30,155 bases of DNA from an uncultured Collinsella sp. (GTDB taxonomy: Bacteria; Actinomycetota; Coriobacteriia; Coriobacteriales; Coriobacteriaceae). The position numbers and the translations under genes were made by a program. The DNA lies in assembly GCA_902495955.1 (NCBI GenBank), contig CABUZE010000001.1:1-30155 (forward strand), read 5' to 3'. Shown one piece after another: positions 1 to 8,185 of this stretch. Position 1 is the stretch's first letter, and the number at the start of each line of letters is the position of its first letter. Under the pieces are notes generated by a model. The model worked only from the letters and a program-made list of their open reading frames with translations. It had not been told where the DNA came from and did not search any database.

Positions 1-2295
1 TGCGAAGGTAGGCAGACTAAGGCGGACGACGAGGTGGCCATCGACCGTGTCTTTGCTACCAATAACAACCTGTCCGTGGGCGATAAGGTCGAGCTCGAGG
101 GCAGAACCTACACCATCTGCGGCATCATGACCCAGCCCGATAGCCAGGCGTTGTTCCTCAACAATTCGGACTTTACGGTGAACACCATCACGTACGGCGT
201 GGCCGAGGTCACCGATGGCGGCTTTGCCGCTCTCGAGGATGCCGGTGGCGCACCCGCCTACACCTACTCCTTCACCCTTAACGACCGCGACCTCTCCACC
301 GCGGACCGCATCGATGCGGAGCAGGATATGGTGGAGGCGCTGACCGATGCCGATGCACGCGTAGATGAGCTCATCGACGCCGATTCCAACCAGGGCATTG
401 GCGACGCCCGCGACGACGTGGACGGCGACTCCATGATGTGGATGACGCTGCTCGACATCATCATCGTGATCATGGCGTTTGTCTTTGTGGTCCTTACCGA
501 CGCCACCATCGAGGAGGAGAGCGCCATCATCGGCACGCTACTCGCCAGCGGCTATCGTCGACGCGAGATCGTACTGCACTACCTTGCGCTTCCCGCCATC
601 TTGGGCGTGGTCGCGGCGCTTTTGGGCACTGCGCTCGGCGTTGTGTTCTTTACCGAGCCCATGCGCAGCCTCTATTACGGTTCGTACAGCCTGCCGCCCT
701 TCCAGGTGTACTGGAGCTGGGAGATCTTTGTGAAGTGCGCCGTGGTTCCCGCCGCCGCGCTCATCCTCATCACGCTGGTGGGCCTGCTTCGCAAAATGGG
801 CAAGACGCCGTTGCAGTTCCTTCGTCACGAGGCGAGCGGCAAATCGGGCACCAAGCGCGGCTTGCAGCTGCCGGAGCGCATGGGTTTTGTTTCCCGCTTC
901 CGCCTGCGTATCTTCCTGCGCAACCTGGGCAACTTTGCCACGCTCTTCGTGGGCATTGCGTTTGCGTCGCTGCTGCTGCTCTTTGGCCTGGCGATTCTGC
1001 CCACGATGACGCACTACGCCGACAACCTCGAGACAAGCCTGGTCGCCGAGCACCAGTACACGCTCAAGGCGCCGCTGGAGCTCGAGGGCACTACCGAGGA
1101 GCGCGAGCAGTGGTCGGCACTCGAGCGCTTGCAGTCGGTTGACGGCGCGCTGCTTTCTGCCGCCCGGGATGCCGATGACGAGCTTGACGACGCGGCCGAT
1201 GCAGCGCAGACGGCAGCCGATACCGCGAGCGCATCTCCGTCTGCCGAGAGCCTGGCCGCGGCGCAGGACGCGCTCGCCAAGGTCCAGGACAAGAAGGATG
1301 CGCTCTACGCGCGCCTTGACGATCTTGCCGATGCCCTCGGCTGCGACCGCGATGAGGCCATAGGCCTGATCGACAAGGCCTCTAAGATCGACACCGACAA
1401 CGATGACATTCACCCGGTCAATACGACCGACAACGGTGCGGACGCAATCGCACAGGCCGAGAAATACGCCGTCTACCAGCTGCAATACGACCGCGGCGAC
1501 GGAAATGGCGAGGAGCCGATTTCCATCTACGGCATCTCGTCCGATTCGCGCTACTGGAAAGGGCTGGACGTCGGCGATGGGCGCGTCGTCTTTGGCGGCG
1601 GTCTGCTCGATAAGTTTGGCTGGAGTGAGGGCCAGAAGGTCACACTCAGCGACAAGTACGAGGGCGAGCATTATTCCCTTGAGTACGCGGGCAAGGACTG
1701 TGCCTGGGGCTCCAAGTCGGATATGAATATCTATATGAGTATCGACGACTTTAATGAGCTGTTCGACAACGACGCCGCCTACTTTAACGGCTATGTGAGC
1801 GACGAGAAGCTCGACCTCGATGCCCGTTACTTTGCCGGCGACACCACGCCCGACGACATGCGCGCCGTGGGCGACCAGTTCATCGGCATGATGAGCAAAA
1901 TGATCGGCATGATGATCGGGCTCGCGGTATTTATCTTCCTGCTGTTTATGTACCTGCTGACCAAGGCCGTTATCGACCATAGCGCCCGGTCGATTAGCTA
2001 CATGAAGGTCTTTGGCTATCGCGATAGCGAGATCTCGCACCTGTACATCCGCTCGATCACACTGTGCGTGGCGGCGTCGCTCGTGCTGAGCCTGCCGGTC
2101 ATTATTGGCTCGCTCACGGCCATCTTCCGCTCGATGCTGCTCGCCTACAACGGCAATATCGAGATCTACGTGCCCGCTTGGTCCTTGGCTGCATGCGTCG
2201 GCATTGGCTTTGCGACCTACCTGGTCGTGGCGCTGCTACACACGCGCTCCATCAAGCGCGTCAGCCTGGCCGAGGCGCTGAAGGTCCAGGAATAG
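1..2295 (+). CDS. ABC transporter permease, FtsX/MacB type (5' end missing)
   Basis: The reading frame is open from base 1, so the gene begins upstream. The GTG at 34 is only the first in-frame start codon inside the window. The layout is that of a duplicated FtsX permease: an extracytoplasmic stretch (to about nt 430), membrane segments near 430-500, 590-650 and 725-790, and a second unit with an anchor near 930-1000. A long extracytoplasmic loop runs from about 1010 to 1880, and three membrane segments follow at about 1885-1965, 2045-2130 and 2180-2240. The cytoplasmic loop after the first helix (GTLLASGYRRREIVLHY) and its later counterpart (YMKVFGYRDSEISHLYIRS) are typical FtsX coupling loops. 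The large loop contains an Ala/Asp-rich, probably coiled-coil stretch near 1150-1390. Such permeases pair with an ATPase to move lipids or peptides or to signal to cell-wall enzymes. The ATPase gene is not visible and the substrate is unknown. Confidence 0.9.
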   Translation, partial: CEGRQTKADDEVAIDRVFATNNNLSVGDKVELEGRTYTICGIMTQPDSQALFLNNSDFTVNTITYGVAEVTDGGFAALEDAGGAPAYTYSFTLNDRDLSTADRIDAEQDMVEALTDADARVDELIDADSNQGIGDARDDVDGDSMMWMTLLDIIIVIMAFVFVVLTDATIEEESAIIGTLLASGYRRREIVLHYLALPAILGVVAALLGTALGVVFFTEPMRSLYYGSYSLPPFQVYWSWEIFVKCAVVPAAALILITLVGLLRKMGKTPLQFLRHEASGKSGTKRGLQLPERMGFVSRFRLRIFLRNLGNFATLFVGIAFASLLLLFGLAILPTMTHYADNLETSLVAEHQYTLKAPLELEGTTEEREQWSALERLQSVDGALLSAARDADDELDDAADAAQTAADTASASPSAESLAAAQDALAKVQDKKDALYARLDDLADALGCDRDEAIGLIDKASKIDTDNDDIHPVNTTDNGADAIAQAEKYAVYQLQYDRGDGNGEEPISIYGISSDSRYWKGLDVGDGRVVFGGGLLDKFGWSEGQKVTLSDKYEGEHYSLEYAGKDCAWGSKSDMNIYMSIDDFNELFDNDAAYFNGYVSDEKLDLDARYFAGDTTPDDMRAVGDQFIGMMSKMIGMMIGLAVFIFLLFMYLLTKAVIDHSARSISYMKVFGYRDSEISHLYIRSITLCVAASLVLSLPVIIGSLTAIFRSMLLAYNGNIEIYVPAWSLAACVGIGFATYLVVALLHTRSIKRVSLAEALKVQE

Positions 2296-2303
2296 GAGGG
2301 CTC

Positions 2304-2951
2304 ATGGCCAGATCGGCAGAAGAGCTCAAGCAGCTTTCCGTCAAAGAGTTCACCGAGGCGGCGAAGATTTACGAGTCCGGCCATGCCGGGATCTACGAGA
2401 TGTGCAAAGACGACTATCCGCAGATGCTCGAGGAGCTCGCGCTCGAGCCGTTCGAGGACGTGCTCGACGTGGGCTGCGGAACCGGAGCAGTCCTGGAGCT
2501 GCTGCACGGGGAATACCCGGGCAAGCACCTGACGGGGCTCGACCTCACGCCCAAAATGATCGAGGCGGCATGCGCCAAGCAGCTCGGGAACGTCCGCTTC
2601 GTCGTCGGGGACGCCGAAGCCCTGCCCTTCGAGCCGCAAAGCTTCGACGCCGTGCTCTGCTCAAACAGTTTTCATCACTATCCGCACCCCGAGAGGTTCT
2701 TCGCCGAGGCGGCCCGAGTCCTGCGCCCCGGCGGGCGCCTGATTCTCCGCGACTACACGTCGAGCGACTTCGTGGTATGGCTCATGAACACCTTTGAGCT
2801 GCCGTTGGCGCGCCTCGCAGGTCACGGCGATGTCCGGATCTGCAAGGTGTCCGAGCTTCGTGCGCTCGCCGAGAGGGCCGGATTCCTCCTGCTCAAGCTC
2901 GAGGCGCAGAAGGGCTTCCGCGCCCACCTGGTTGCGCGCAAGCCCTTCTAG
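2304..2951 (+). CDS. Class I SAM-dependent methyltransferase (UbiE-like)
   Basis: This 215-residue protein has the Rossmann SAM-binding signature. Motif I is VLDVGCGTGAVLELL near residue 52, the acidic end of strand 2 is in LTGLDLTPKMIEAA, and motif II/III is GDAEALPF with FDAVLCSNSFHHY. The later VLRPGGRLILRDY is the usual methyltransferase_11 continuation. The ATG at 2304 is chosen because AGGAGGG lies 4-10 bases upstream, and the gene starts 8 bases after the permease stop, so the two may be cotranscribed. The frame is open further upstream, but that part overlaps the permease. The acceptor cannot be told from sequence; a quinone, lipid or small molecule is possible. Codon use looks richer in GGG and CGG than in the neighbours, a weak hint of transfer. 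Confidence 0.88.
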   Translation: MARSAEELKQLSVKEFTEAAKIYESGHAGIYEMCKDDYPQMLEELALEPFEDVLDVGCGTGAVLELLHGEYPGKHLTGLDLTPKMIEAACAKQLGNVRFVVGDAEALPFEPQSFDAVLCSNSFHHYPHPERFFAEAARVLRPGGRLILRDYTSSDFVVWLMNTFELPLARLAGHGDVRICKVSELRALAERAGFLLLKLEAQKGFRAHLVARKPF

Positions 2952-2975
2952 GCCGACCACACATCACACACATTT

Positions 2976-3000
2976 GGGACGAAATTCCCCGTCCCTTTTG
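2976..3000 (+). terminator. Intrinsic terminator after the methyltransferase gene
   Basis: GGGACG (2976-2981) pairs with CGTCCC (2990-2995) and is followed by TTTT. The stem is short but lies 25 bases after the stop codon. The GGGACG core recurs in other hairpins of the window. Confidence 0.6.
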
Positions 3001-3096
3001 TCTCACGCGACGCCTTTCCTACCAGATGCCGATGACGTGCTGCATGCCCAGGCTCACGCAGGCGATGCGGCCCAGCAGCAGGCGCCCAGCAAGAGT

Positions 3097-3300
3097 GGTC
3101 ATTGGGGACAGTCTTAAATGACTAGTCATCGGGGACAGTCTTTGCTGACTTGCCGGCTCGCCGGCCGGCTGGAAAGGACTGTCCCTAGCTGCCGGCAGGA
3201 AAGGAACGTCCCTAGCTGCCAGGTGGCGAGGCACTCATTTAAGTCCGTCCCCAATGAGTGGTTTCAGCCATTTAAGTCTGTCCCCAATGACTACCCAATG
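3097..3300. repeat. Nested palindromic repeat cluster (GGGGAC/GTCCCC family)
   Basis: This fills most of the 436-base gap between 2951 and 3388. The unit CATTGGGGACAGTCTTAAAT at 3100 reappears inverted near 3237-3258 and 3269-3290 (CATTTAAGTCTGTCCCCAAT). Between these arms lie a second GGGGACAGTC at 3131 and two inverted variants ending in GTCCCTAGCTGCC (3181, 3209). The rest of the gap (3001-3096) shows no gene or structure I recognise. Confidence 0.75.
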
Positions 3301-3314
3301 ACTAGGTGCCGTAC

Positions 3315-3345
3315 TTGACTTTAACTCTGCTTTAACTGGTACCAT
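3315..3345 (+). promoter_or_regulatory. Probable sigma70-type promoter of the DUF362 gene
   Basis: TTGACT at 3315-3320 resembles a -35 box. TGGTACCAT at 3337-3345 is an extended -10 form (TG-N-TACCAT) with a 19-base spacer, which is a little long. The start codon follows 42 bases later. Confidence 0.45.
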
Positions 3346-3387
3346 CCTCTATGTCTGTAACGCCATATAGACCGAGGGGATATATCT

Positions 3388-4593
3388 ATGACCGCAACTG
3401 CACCCGTAGCACCCGCTAAGGTGTACTTCACCAACCTGCGCACACATGCTCGCGAGAGCCAGCTCGACAAGCTCAAGCGCCTCATCCGTCGCGCCGGTAT
3501 TGAGCAGATCGACTTTGAGAACAAGTTCGTCGCTATCAAGATTCACTTTGGCGAGCTGGGCAACCTGAGCTTTTTGCGCCCCAACTACGCCCGCGCCGTC
3601 GCGGATGTCGTGAAGGAGCTGGGTGGCAAGCCCTTCCTCACCGATTGCAACACGCTCTATGTCGGTAGCCGCAAAAACGCGCTCGAGCACATTGACACCG
3701 CTTATCAGAACGGCTTTACCCCGTATGCCACGGGTTGCCAGATCATCATCGCCGACGGCCTCAAGGGTACCGACGAGGCGCTCGTCCCGGTCGAGGGCGG
3801 CGAGTACGTGCACGAGGCCAAGATCGGCCAGGCACTCATGGACGCCGATATTGTGATCAGCCTCACCCACTTTAAAGGCCATGAGCAGGCCGGCTTTGGC
3901 GGCGCCATGAAGAACCTGGGCATGGGCGGCGGCAGCCGTGCCGGCAAGATGGAGCAGCATGCCGCCGGCAAGCCGAACGTCGCGACCGAGCACTGCATTG
4001 GCTGCCGTGCCTGCGAAAAGATCTGCGCGCACAACGCTATCTCGTTTGATGATACCCGCGAGCGCGAGCTTGCCAACGGCAACACCCGCACGGTGCGCGT
4101 GGCCGCCATCGACCACGATCGCTGCGTGGGCTGCGGCCGCTGCATCGGCGTGTGCAACCAGGACGCCATCAAGCCCGGTTATGAAGCCGCGGCCGACGTG
4201 CTCAACTGCAAGATCGCCGAGTACACCAAGGCCGTTGTCGACGGCCGCCCGAGCTTCCACATCTCGCTTGCCATGGATATCAGCCCCAACTGCGATTGCC
4301 ATCCCGAAAACGACACGCCTATCGTCAACGACATCGGCATGTTCGCGAGCTTCGACCCGGTCGCCATCGACCAGGCCTGCGCCGATGCCGTCATGGCATC
4401 CGAGCCGCTGCCCAACACCGAGCTCACCGATAGCGCGGCCAAGATGGAGCATAACCACGAGCATCTGGAGGGCGAGCAGGCCAAGGATCCCTTCTGCATC
4501 ACGCATCCCGACACCGACTGGCGCGCGTGCATCGCGCACGCCGAGAAGATCGGCCTGGGCACGAGCAAGTACGAGCTTATCGAGGTCAAGTAG
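3388..4593 (+). CDS. DUF362 domain protein with two [4Fe-4S] clusters
   Basis: This 401-residue cytoplasmic protein has a DUF362 domain interrupted by a ferredoxin-type insert. Cluster ligands are C203, C206, C209 and C213 (CIGCRACEKIC), and C246, C249, C252 and C256 (CVGCGRCIGVC). The order of the 4-Cys sets fits two [4Fe-4S] clusters. Conserved DUF362 pieces include AIKIHFGELGNLSFLRP near residue 50 and HFKGHEQAGFGGAMKNLGMG near 160. The start at 3388 has GAGGGG upstream. A terminator follows, so it seems to be a single-gene unit. The biochemical role of the family is not settled; an electron-transfer or iron-sulfur-dependent anaerobic enzyme is a reasonable guess. Confidence 0.9.
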   Translation: MTATAPVAPAKVYFTNLRTHARESQLDKLKRLIRRAGIEQIDFENKFVAIKIHFGELGNLSFLRPNYARAVADVVKELGGKPFLTDCNTLYVGSRKNALEHIDTAYQNGFTPYATGCQIIIADGLKGTDEALVPVEGGEYVHEAKIGQALMDADIVISLTHFKGHEQAGFGGAMKNLGMGGGSRAGKMEQHAAGKPNVATEHCIGCRACEKICAHNAISFDDTRERELANGNTRTVRVAAIDHDRCVGCGRCIGVCNQDAIKPGYEAAADVLNCKIAEYTKAVVDGRPSFHISLAMDISPNCDCHPENDTPIVNDIGMFASFDPVAIDQACADAVMASEPLPNTELTDSAAKMEHNHEHLEGEQAKDPFCITHPDTDWRACIAHAEKIGLGTSKYELIEVK

Positions 4594-4640
4594 CACCTGT
4601 CTATTGGACATATCAAGCGCTTTTGTAGCGCAACGTTAGC

Positions 4641-4679
4641 AAAAGCCGCCCGTGAGCACAGCGCCCACGGGCGGCTTTT
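4641..4679. terminator. Strong bidirectional terminator between convergent genes
   Basis: A perfect 14-bp stem is formed by AAAAGCCGCCCGTG (4641-4654) and CACGGGCGGCTTTT (4666-4679), with an 11-base loop. A-tract and T-tract flanks let it work for the DUF362 gene and for the convergent hydrolase gene. Confidence 0.85.
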
Positions 4680-4807
4680 CGGAAGTATGCGGCAAATTTC
4701 GAGATCGCCGAGCACACGACATTTTTTGGCAACAAAACCCCTGATAAATTGTTGGTAAAACTGCGGCCTGGTCGGCAGTTCCAGATTTTGCCGCATACTT
4801 CCGAAAA
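4676..4807. repeat. MITE-like element with 21-bp perfect inverted ends
   Basis: TTTTCGGAAGTATGCGGCAAA (21 bases, 4676-4696, given here as its sense arm) is perfectly complementary to 4787-4807. The 90 bases between them hold no convincing gene. The left end overlaps the terminator at 4641-4679. The size (132 bp) and perfect ends fit a miniature inverted-repeat element or an intergenic repeat family. No target duplication is obvious. Confidence 0.55.
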
Positions 4808-4844
4808 TAGGGGGTCAGATAAAGCCCCAGACGTTGCTTTTTGC

Positions 4845-5810
4845 CTAAAAATACTCGTCGAGGAAGTTGTTGACCGTGTTCCAGTAGAGCTCGGGGTCAA
4901 CTTGCGCGCTCTTGGCGTGGGTGGCGCCATGGATGGTGAGCTTTTGCTTGACCTTGCTGGCGCACGCGTCGTAGTTTTGGTCGAGCATGTCGTACGGCAC
5001 AAAGGTGTCCTGGTCGCCGTGGATAAACAGCATGGGAACCGTCGCGTGTTTGAGTTGCTCCACACTGCTCGCCCTATGAAAGTCGTAGCCTGCGCGCACG
5101 TTGCACACCAAGTTTGCTACATCGAGCAAGGGAAAGCTGGGCAGGCCGAACACGTCTTTGAGCTGCAGAGAAAACTCGTCCCAAACACTCGTATACCCGC
5201 AGTCCTCGATAATGCATTTCACGTTTGCGGGCAGAGATTCCCCCGCGACGTTCATGGCGGTTGCCGCACCCATCGACTCGCCAAAGACCAGGATACGCGC
5301 CTCGGGGTCAGCCTGAACGATTCGCTCGATCCATGCGACGATGTCGAGGCGCTCGGGCCAGCCCATGCCGATATAGTCGCCGCCGGAGCGCTCGTGGGCG
5401 CGGGCGGCGGGTGCGAGTACGTTCATTCCGCGGTCATGGAATCGTTTGGCGTATCGGGCCATACCAATGGGCTCGTTGGTATATCCATGCAGGCAGACGG
5501 CGTAGTCGTGCGCGCTCTCCGAAGCAGCAAAATACCAAGCGGCGAGCTCGGTTCCGTCATCTACGGTGAGGCTGCTGCTCTTGCGGTTCTCTTTAAACCA
5601 TGCCCGCGCCTCGGTGTCCTCGGCATCCGGCTGCTCACCTTCTTTGTCGTTCTTGCTATCCTGCATCATCTTCATGGTGTACGGCGCTTGGGGGTTCAAG
5701 GCAAAGTCAAACAAAAAGTTGCCGGCAAACCCGAGCAACGTGACAACGAGCGCCAACGCAACAACGACGGTTATCTTAAGCTTTCGATGGGAACGTGCGT
5801 TTTGAGACAT
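4845..5810 (-). CDS. Membrane-anchored alpha/beta hydrolase
   Basis: This 321-residue protein has one N-terminal membrane segment (about residues 12-33, basic side inside), so the enzyme domain probably faces outward. The hydrolase fold is clear. The oxyanion region is CLHGYTN near 106, the nucleophile elbow GESMG has S179, the acid is in HGDQDTFVPY near 264-273, and the catalytic histidine H298 is in HGATHAK. It resembles the bacterial BEM46/YqkD-like group of serine hydrolases, usually around 300 residues. On the minus strand AGGA precedes the ATG with a spacing of about 9. It stands alone between a convergent and a divergent neighbour. The substrate is unknown; an ester or peptide-like acyl substrate is likely from the family. 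Confidence 0.88.
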   Translation of the reverse strand: MSQNARSHRKLKITVVVALALVVTLLGFAGNFLFDFALNPQAPYTMKMMQDSKNDKEGEQPDAEDTEARAWFKENRKSSSLTVDDGTELAAWYFAASESAHDYAVCLHGYTNEPIGMARYAKRFHDRGMNVLAPAARAHERSGGDYIGMGWPERLDIVAWIERIVQADPEARILVFGESMGAATAMNVAGESLPANVKCIIEDCGYTSVWDEFSLQLKDVFGLPSFPLLDVANLVCNVRAGYDFHRASSVEQLKHATVPMLFIHGDQDTFVPYDMLDQNYDACASKVKQKLTIHGATHAKSAQVDPELYWNTVNNFLDEYF

Positions 5811-5952
5811 GAGAAGCTTTCCTATAAGATGTTAATACATCAACATTTAAAACAAGCGCATTATGGACGTTCGCCGTTGATGCGTCAACAAGCAAAGAAT
5901 GGGTAAACAAAGGGTCACATGCGGTGCAAATTTCGCACGTACCTAGACGCTT

Positions 5953-5961
5953 TGATATAGT
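5953..5961 (+). promoter_or_regulatory. Extended -10 promoter of the hemolysin III gene
   Basis: TGATATAGT is TG-N plus TATAGT, an extended -10 element that needs only a weak -35. The nearest -35-like sequence is TTTCGC at 5931. The start codon lies 36 bases downstream. Confidence 0.5.
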
Positions 5962-5996
5962 GTTGAGAACTCTTTACGTTGGAGGATGTAACCGGC

Positions 5997-6680
5997 ATGT
6001 CCGATTCGAGCGACAGTTCCAAGCCGCGACCCAAGACCGCGGCCGTTCCACACTACACGGTGGGCGAGGAGATCATGAACTCCGTCACCCATGGTGTCGG
6101 CTGCCTGCTGGGTATCGCGGGCCTGGTGCTCCTGATCGTATTCGCTGCCCTGCGCGGCGGAGGTCCGGCCCACATGGCCGCGGCGATTGTCTATGGTGTC
6201 AGCATTATTCTTGAATATCTGGCCTCCACGCTCTACCACGCGATTCAGCCCGCGGGCGCCAAGCGCGTGTTTCGCATCATCGACCACAGCTGCATCTACC
6301 TGCTCATAGCCGGCAGCTATACGCCGTTTTGCCTCATCACGCTTGCAAACGACGGCGGCCCTGCGCTGTTCTTTGCCGTATGGGCCATCGCCATTATCGG
6401 CATCGCCCTCGAGTGCTTTATGCGCGAGCGTCAACCGCACTGGGTAAGCGGCTTGGTCTACCTGCTGATGGGCTGGCTCGTTGTCTTTAAGCTGCCCGAA
6501 CTTGTGGCGCTGCTCAACCCCGTGGCACTTGCCCTGCTTGCCGTCGGCGGCGTGTGCTATACCGTGGGCGTGCCGTTCTACATCGCCAAAAACGTGCGCT
6601 ACCTGCACAGTGTTTTCCACTTGTGGGTGCTCGCCGGCAGTATCTTCCAGTTCATGGCGGTGATCCTCTTCGTAATCTAG
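5997..6680 (+). CDS. Hemolysin III / PAQR-family membrane protein
   Basis: This 227-residue protein has about seven membrane segments after a short polar N-terminus. Family signatures are EEIMNSVTHGVG near residue 20, STLYHAI near 77, RIIDHSCIYLLIAGSYTPF near 93, and HSVFHLWVLAGSIFQF near 204. The conserved His/Asp/Ser residues of the PAQR zinc site (S..H, D, H...H) are therefore all present. The ATG at 5997 is preferred over an upstream in-frame TTG at 5979, because that TTG sits on the GGAGG ribosome site at 5981. Members of this family (YqfA/TrhA in E. coli) act in membrane-lipid homeostasis; haemolysis is doubtful. It is transcribed alone or with the CNNM gene 107 bases downstream. Confidence 0.92.
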   Translation: MSDSSDSSKPRPKTAAVPHYTVGEEIMNSVTHGVGCLLGIAGLVLLIVFAALRGGGPAHMAAAIVYGVSIILEYLASTLYHAIQPAGAKRVFRIIDHSCIYLLIAGSYTPFCLITLANDGGPALFFAVWAIAIIGIALECFMRERQPHWVSGLVYLLMGWLVVFKLPELVALLNPVALALLAVGGVCYTVGVPFYIAKNVRYLHSVFHLWVLAGSIFQFMAVILFVI

Positions 6681-6787
6681 CGACCGCGCCCACGGCCCCG
6701 CTCTCGCGGGCGACCGGCGCAATTGCCGTATCCGCCATCAACGTTTTACCCTAACGTCCCGAATCTTGGAGGTTCGAGAAACTCCCG

Positions 6788-8161
6788 ATGGACATAACCA
6801 TCTCCCTTATCACTACCCTCGTCCTGACGCTTATCAACGGCTACTTCTCCATGTCCGAGATGGCTCTCACCACGGCTAAGCGCGCCGTGTTGGAGCACGA
6901 TGCCGAGGAGGGCGATAAGCGCGCCGAGCGCGCCGTCCAGCTCGCCGCCGACTCCGATCAACTGTTGGCCACCATCCAGGTTGCCATCACGCTCGTGGGC
7001 TTTGCTTCGTCCGCCGTCGCCTCGACGAGCCTGTCCGACCCGCTTGCCACGTGGCTCATGAGCTTTGGCATCGCGCCGCTCTCTGCCATTGCGCGCGGCC
7101 TGGCGCCGGTCATCATCACCGTCGCCGTCGCCTTTGTGTCCATCGTGATTGGCGAACTCGTGCCCAAGCGCATCGGCCTCGCTAACGCCGAAGGCGTATC
7201 CAAGCAGGTCGTGGGACCGCTCTCCGTGTTCCAAAAGATCGCCCGTCCGCTCGTGTGGCTGACCGGCGCTTGCTCCGATGGTCTGGCCCGCATCCTGCGC
7301 ATCAAGAGCGCCGACGACCGCCAGAACGTCTCGGAGGAAGAGATTAAGTACATGGTCTCGGAGCAGGACGACCTGCTCGACGAGGAAAAGCGCATGATCC
7401 ACGAGATCTTCGACCTGGGCGACACCGTTGCCCGCGAGGTCATGGTGCCGCGCGTGGACACCACCATGTGCGAGGACGACGAGACGGTCGCCGACGTGCT
7501 GTCCACCATGCGCCAGACCGGCTTCAGTCGCATCCCCGTCTATCACGAGGATCCCGACAACGTCGCCGGCATCGCGCACATCAAGGACCTGATTCAGCCC
7601 GCGCTCGACGGCAAGGGCGACCAGCCCATCGCCGATTACCTGCGCGACGCCACCTTTGTGCCCGACACCAAGGACATCCTGCCGCTGCTGTCCGAGATGC
7701 AGACCTCGCACGACCAGATCGTGGTTGTCGTGGACGAGTACGGCGGCACGGCCGGCATCATCACCATCGAGGACATCGTCGAGGAGATCGTCGGCGAGAT
7801 CGAGGACGAGTTCGACCCCGACAACAAGTACCTCACGCGCCTTTCGCGCCGCGAGTGGCTCGTCGATGGGCGTTTTTCGTGCGATGACGCGATTGAGCTT
7901 GGTTGGCCGCTCGAGGAAAGCGATGATTATGAGACCATCGCCGGCTGGATTTTGGAGCTTTGCGACTCGGTGCCCGACATCGGAGAGGTGTTTGAGGTCG
8001 CAGGGTACAAGTTCAAGGTACAGTCGATGCGTGGCCAGCGCATCTCGCTCATTCGCGTGATCGCTCCGGCCGAAACCGATAAGAAGGATTCCGAGTCCTC
8101 GGCAGAGAAGCCGGCGGCGTCGGGTGCGGGCTCTGCGGATCCGCACGATGGCGACGAGTAG
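6788..8161 (+). CDS. CNNM/CorC-type transporter (DUF21, two CBS, CorC_HlyC domain)
   Basis: This 457-residue protein starts with a DUF21 membrane domain (about 1-185) carrying the NGYFSMSEMAL and IGELVPKRIGLA signatures. A Bateman pair of CBS domains follows (about 210-335, with EVMVPRVD, GFSRIPVY and DEYGGTAGIITIEDIVEEI). The C-terminal CorC_HlyC domain covers about 350-425, and a charged tail ends the protein. The family includes Mg2+/Co2+ exporters whose CBS domains bind ATP-Mg. It is commonly misnamed hemolysin C. The ribosome site GGAGG is 15 bases from the ATG, longer than usual. The next gene begins 24 bases after the stop, so an operon with the cyanophycin-synthetase-like protein is likely. 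Confidence 0.92.
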   Translation: MDITISLITTLVLTLINGYFSMSEMALTTAKRAVLEHDAEEGDKRAERAVQLAADSDQLLATIQVAITLVGFASSAVASTSLSDPLATWLMSFGIAPLSAIARGLAPVIITVAVAFVSIVIGELVPKRIGLANAEGVSKQVVGPLSVFQKIARPLVWLTGACSDGLARILRIKSADDRQNVSEEEIKYMVSEQDDLLDEEKRMIHEIFDLGDTVAREVMVPRVDTTMCEDDETVADVLSTMRQTGFSRIPVYHEDPDNVAGIAHIKDLIQPALDGKGDQPIADYLRDATFVPDTKDILPLLSEMQTSHDQIVVVVDEYGGTAGIITIEDIVEEIVGEIEDEFDPDNKYLTRLSRREWLVDGRFSCDDAIELGWPLEESDDYETIAGWILELCDSVPDIGEVFEVAGYKFKVQSMRGQRISLIRVIAPAETDKKDSESSAEKPAASGAGSADPHDGDE

Positions 8162-8185
8162 GGCAAGGAAGAGTAGGGGAGAGTT

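Noticed and set aside
538..2040. Long minus-strand open frame opposite the FtsX permease gene
   Set aside because: It is a GC-rich shadow frame: composition is full of Val/Arg/His without domains, and the plus strand has clear FtsX features.
4749..5906. Plus-strand open frame opposite the alpha/beta hydrolase
   Set aside because: The minus strand carries the complete catalytic triad and an anchor; the plus frame has no recognisable family.
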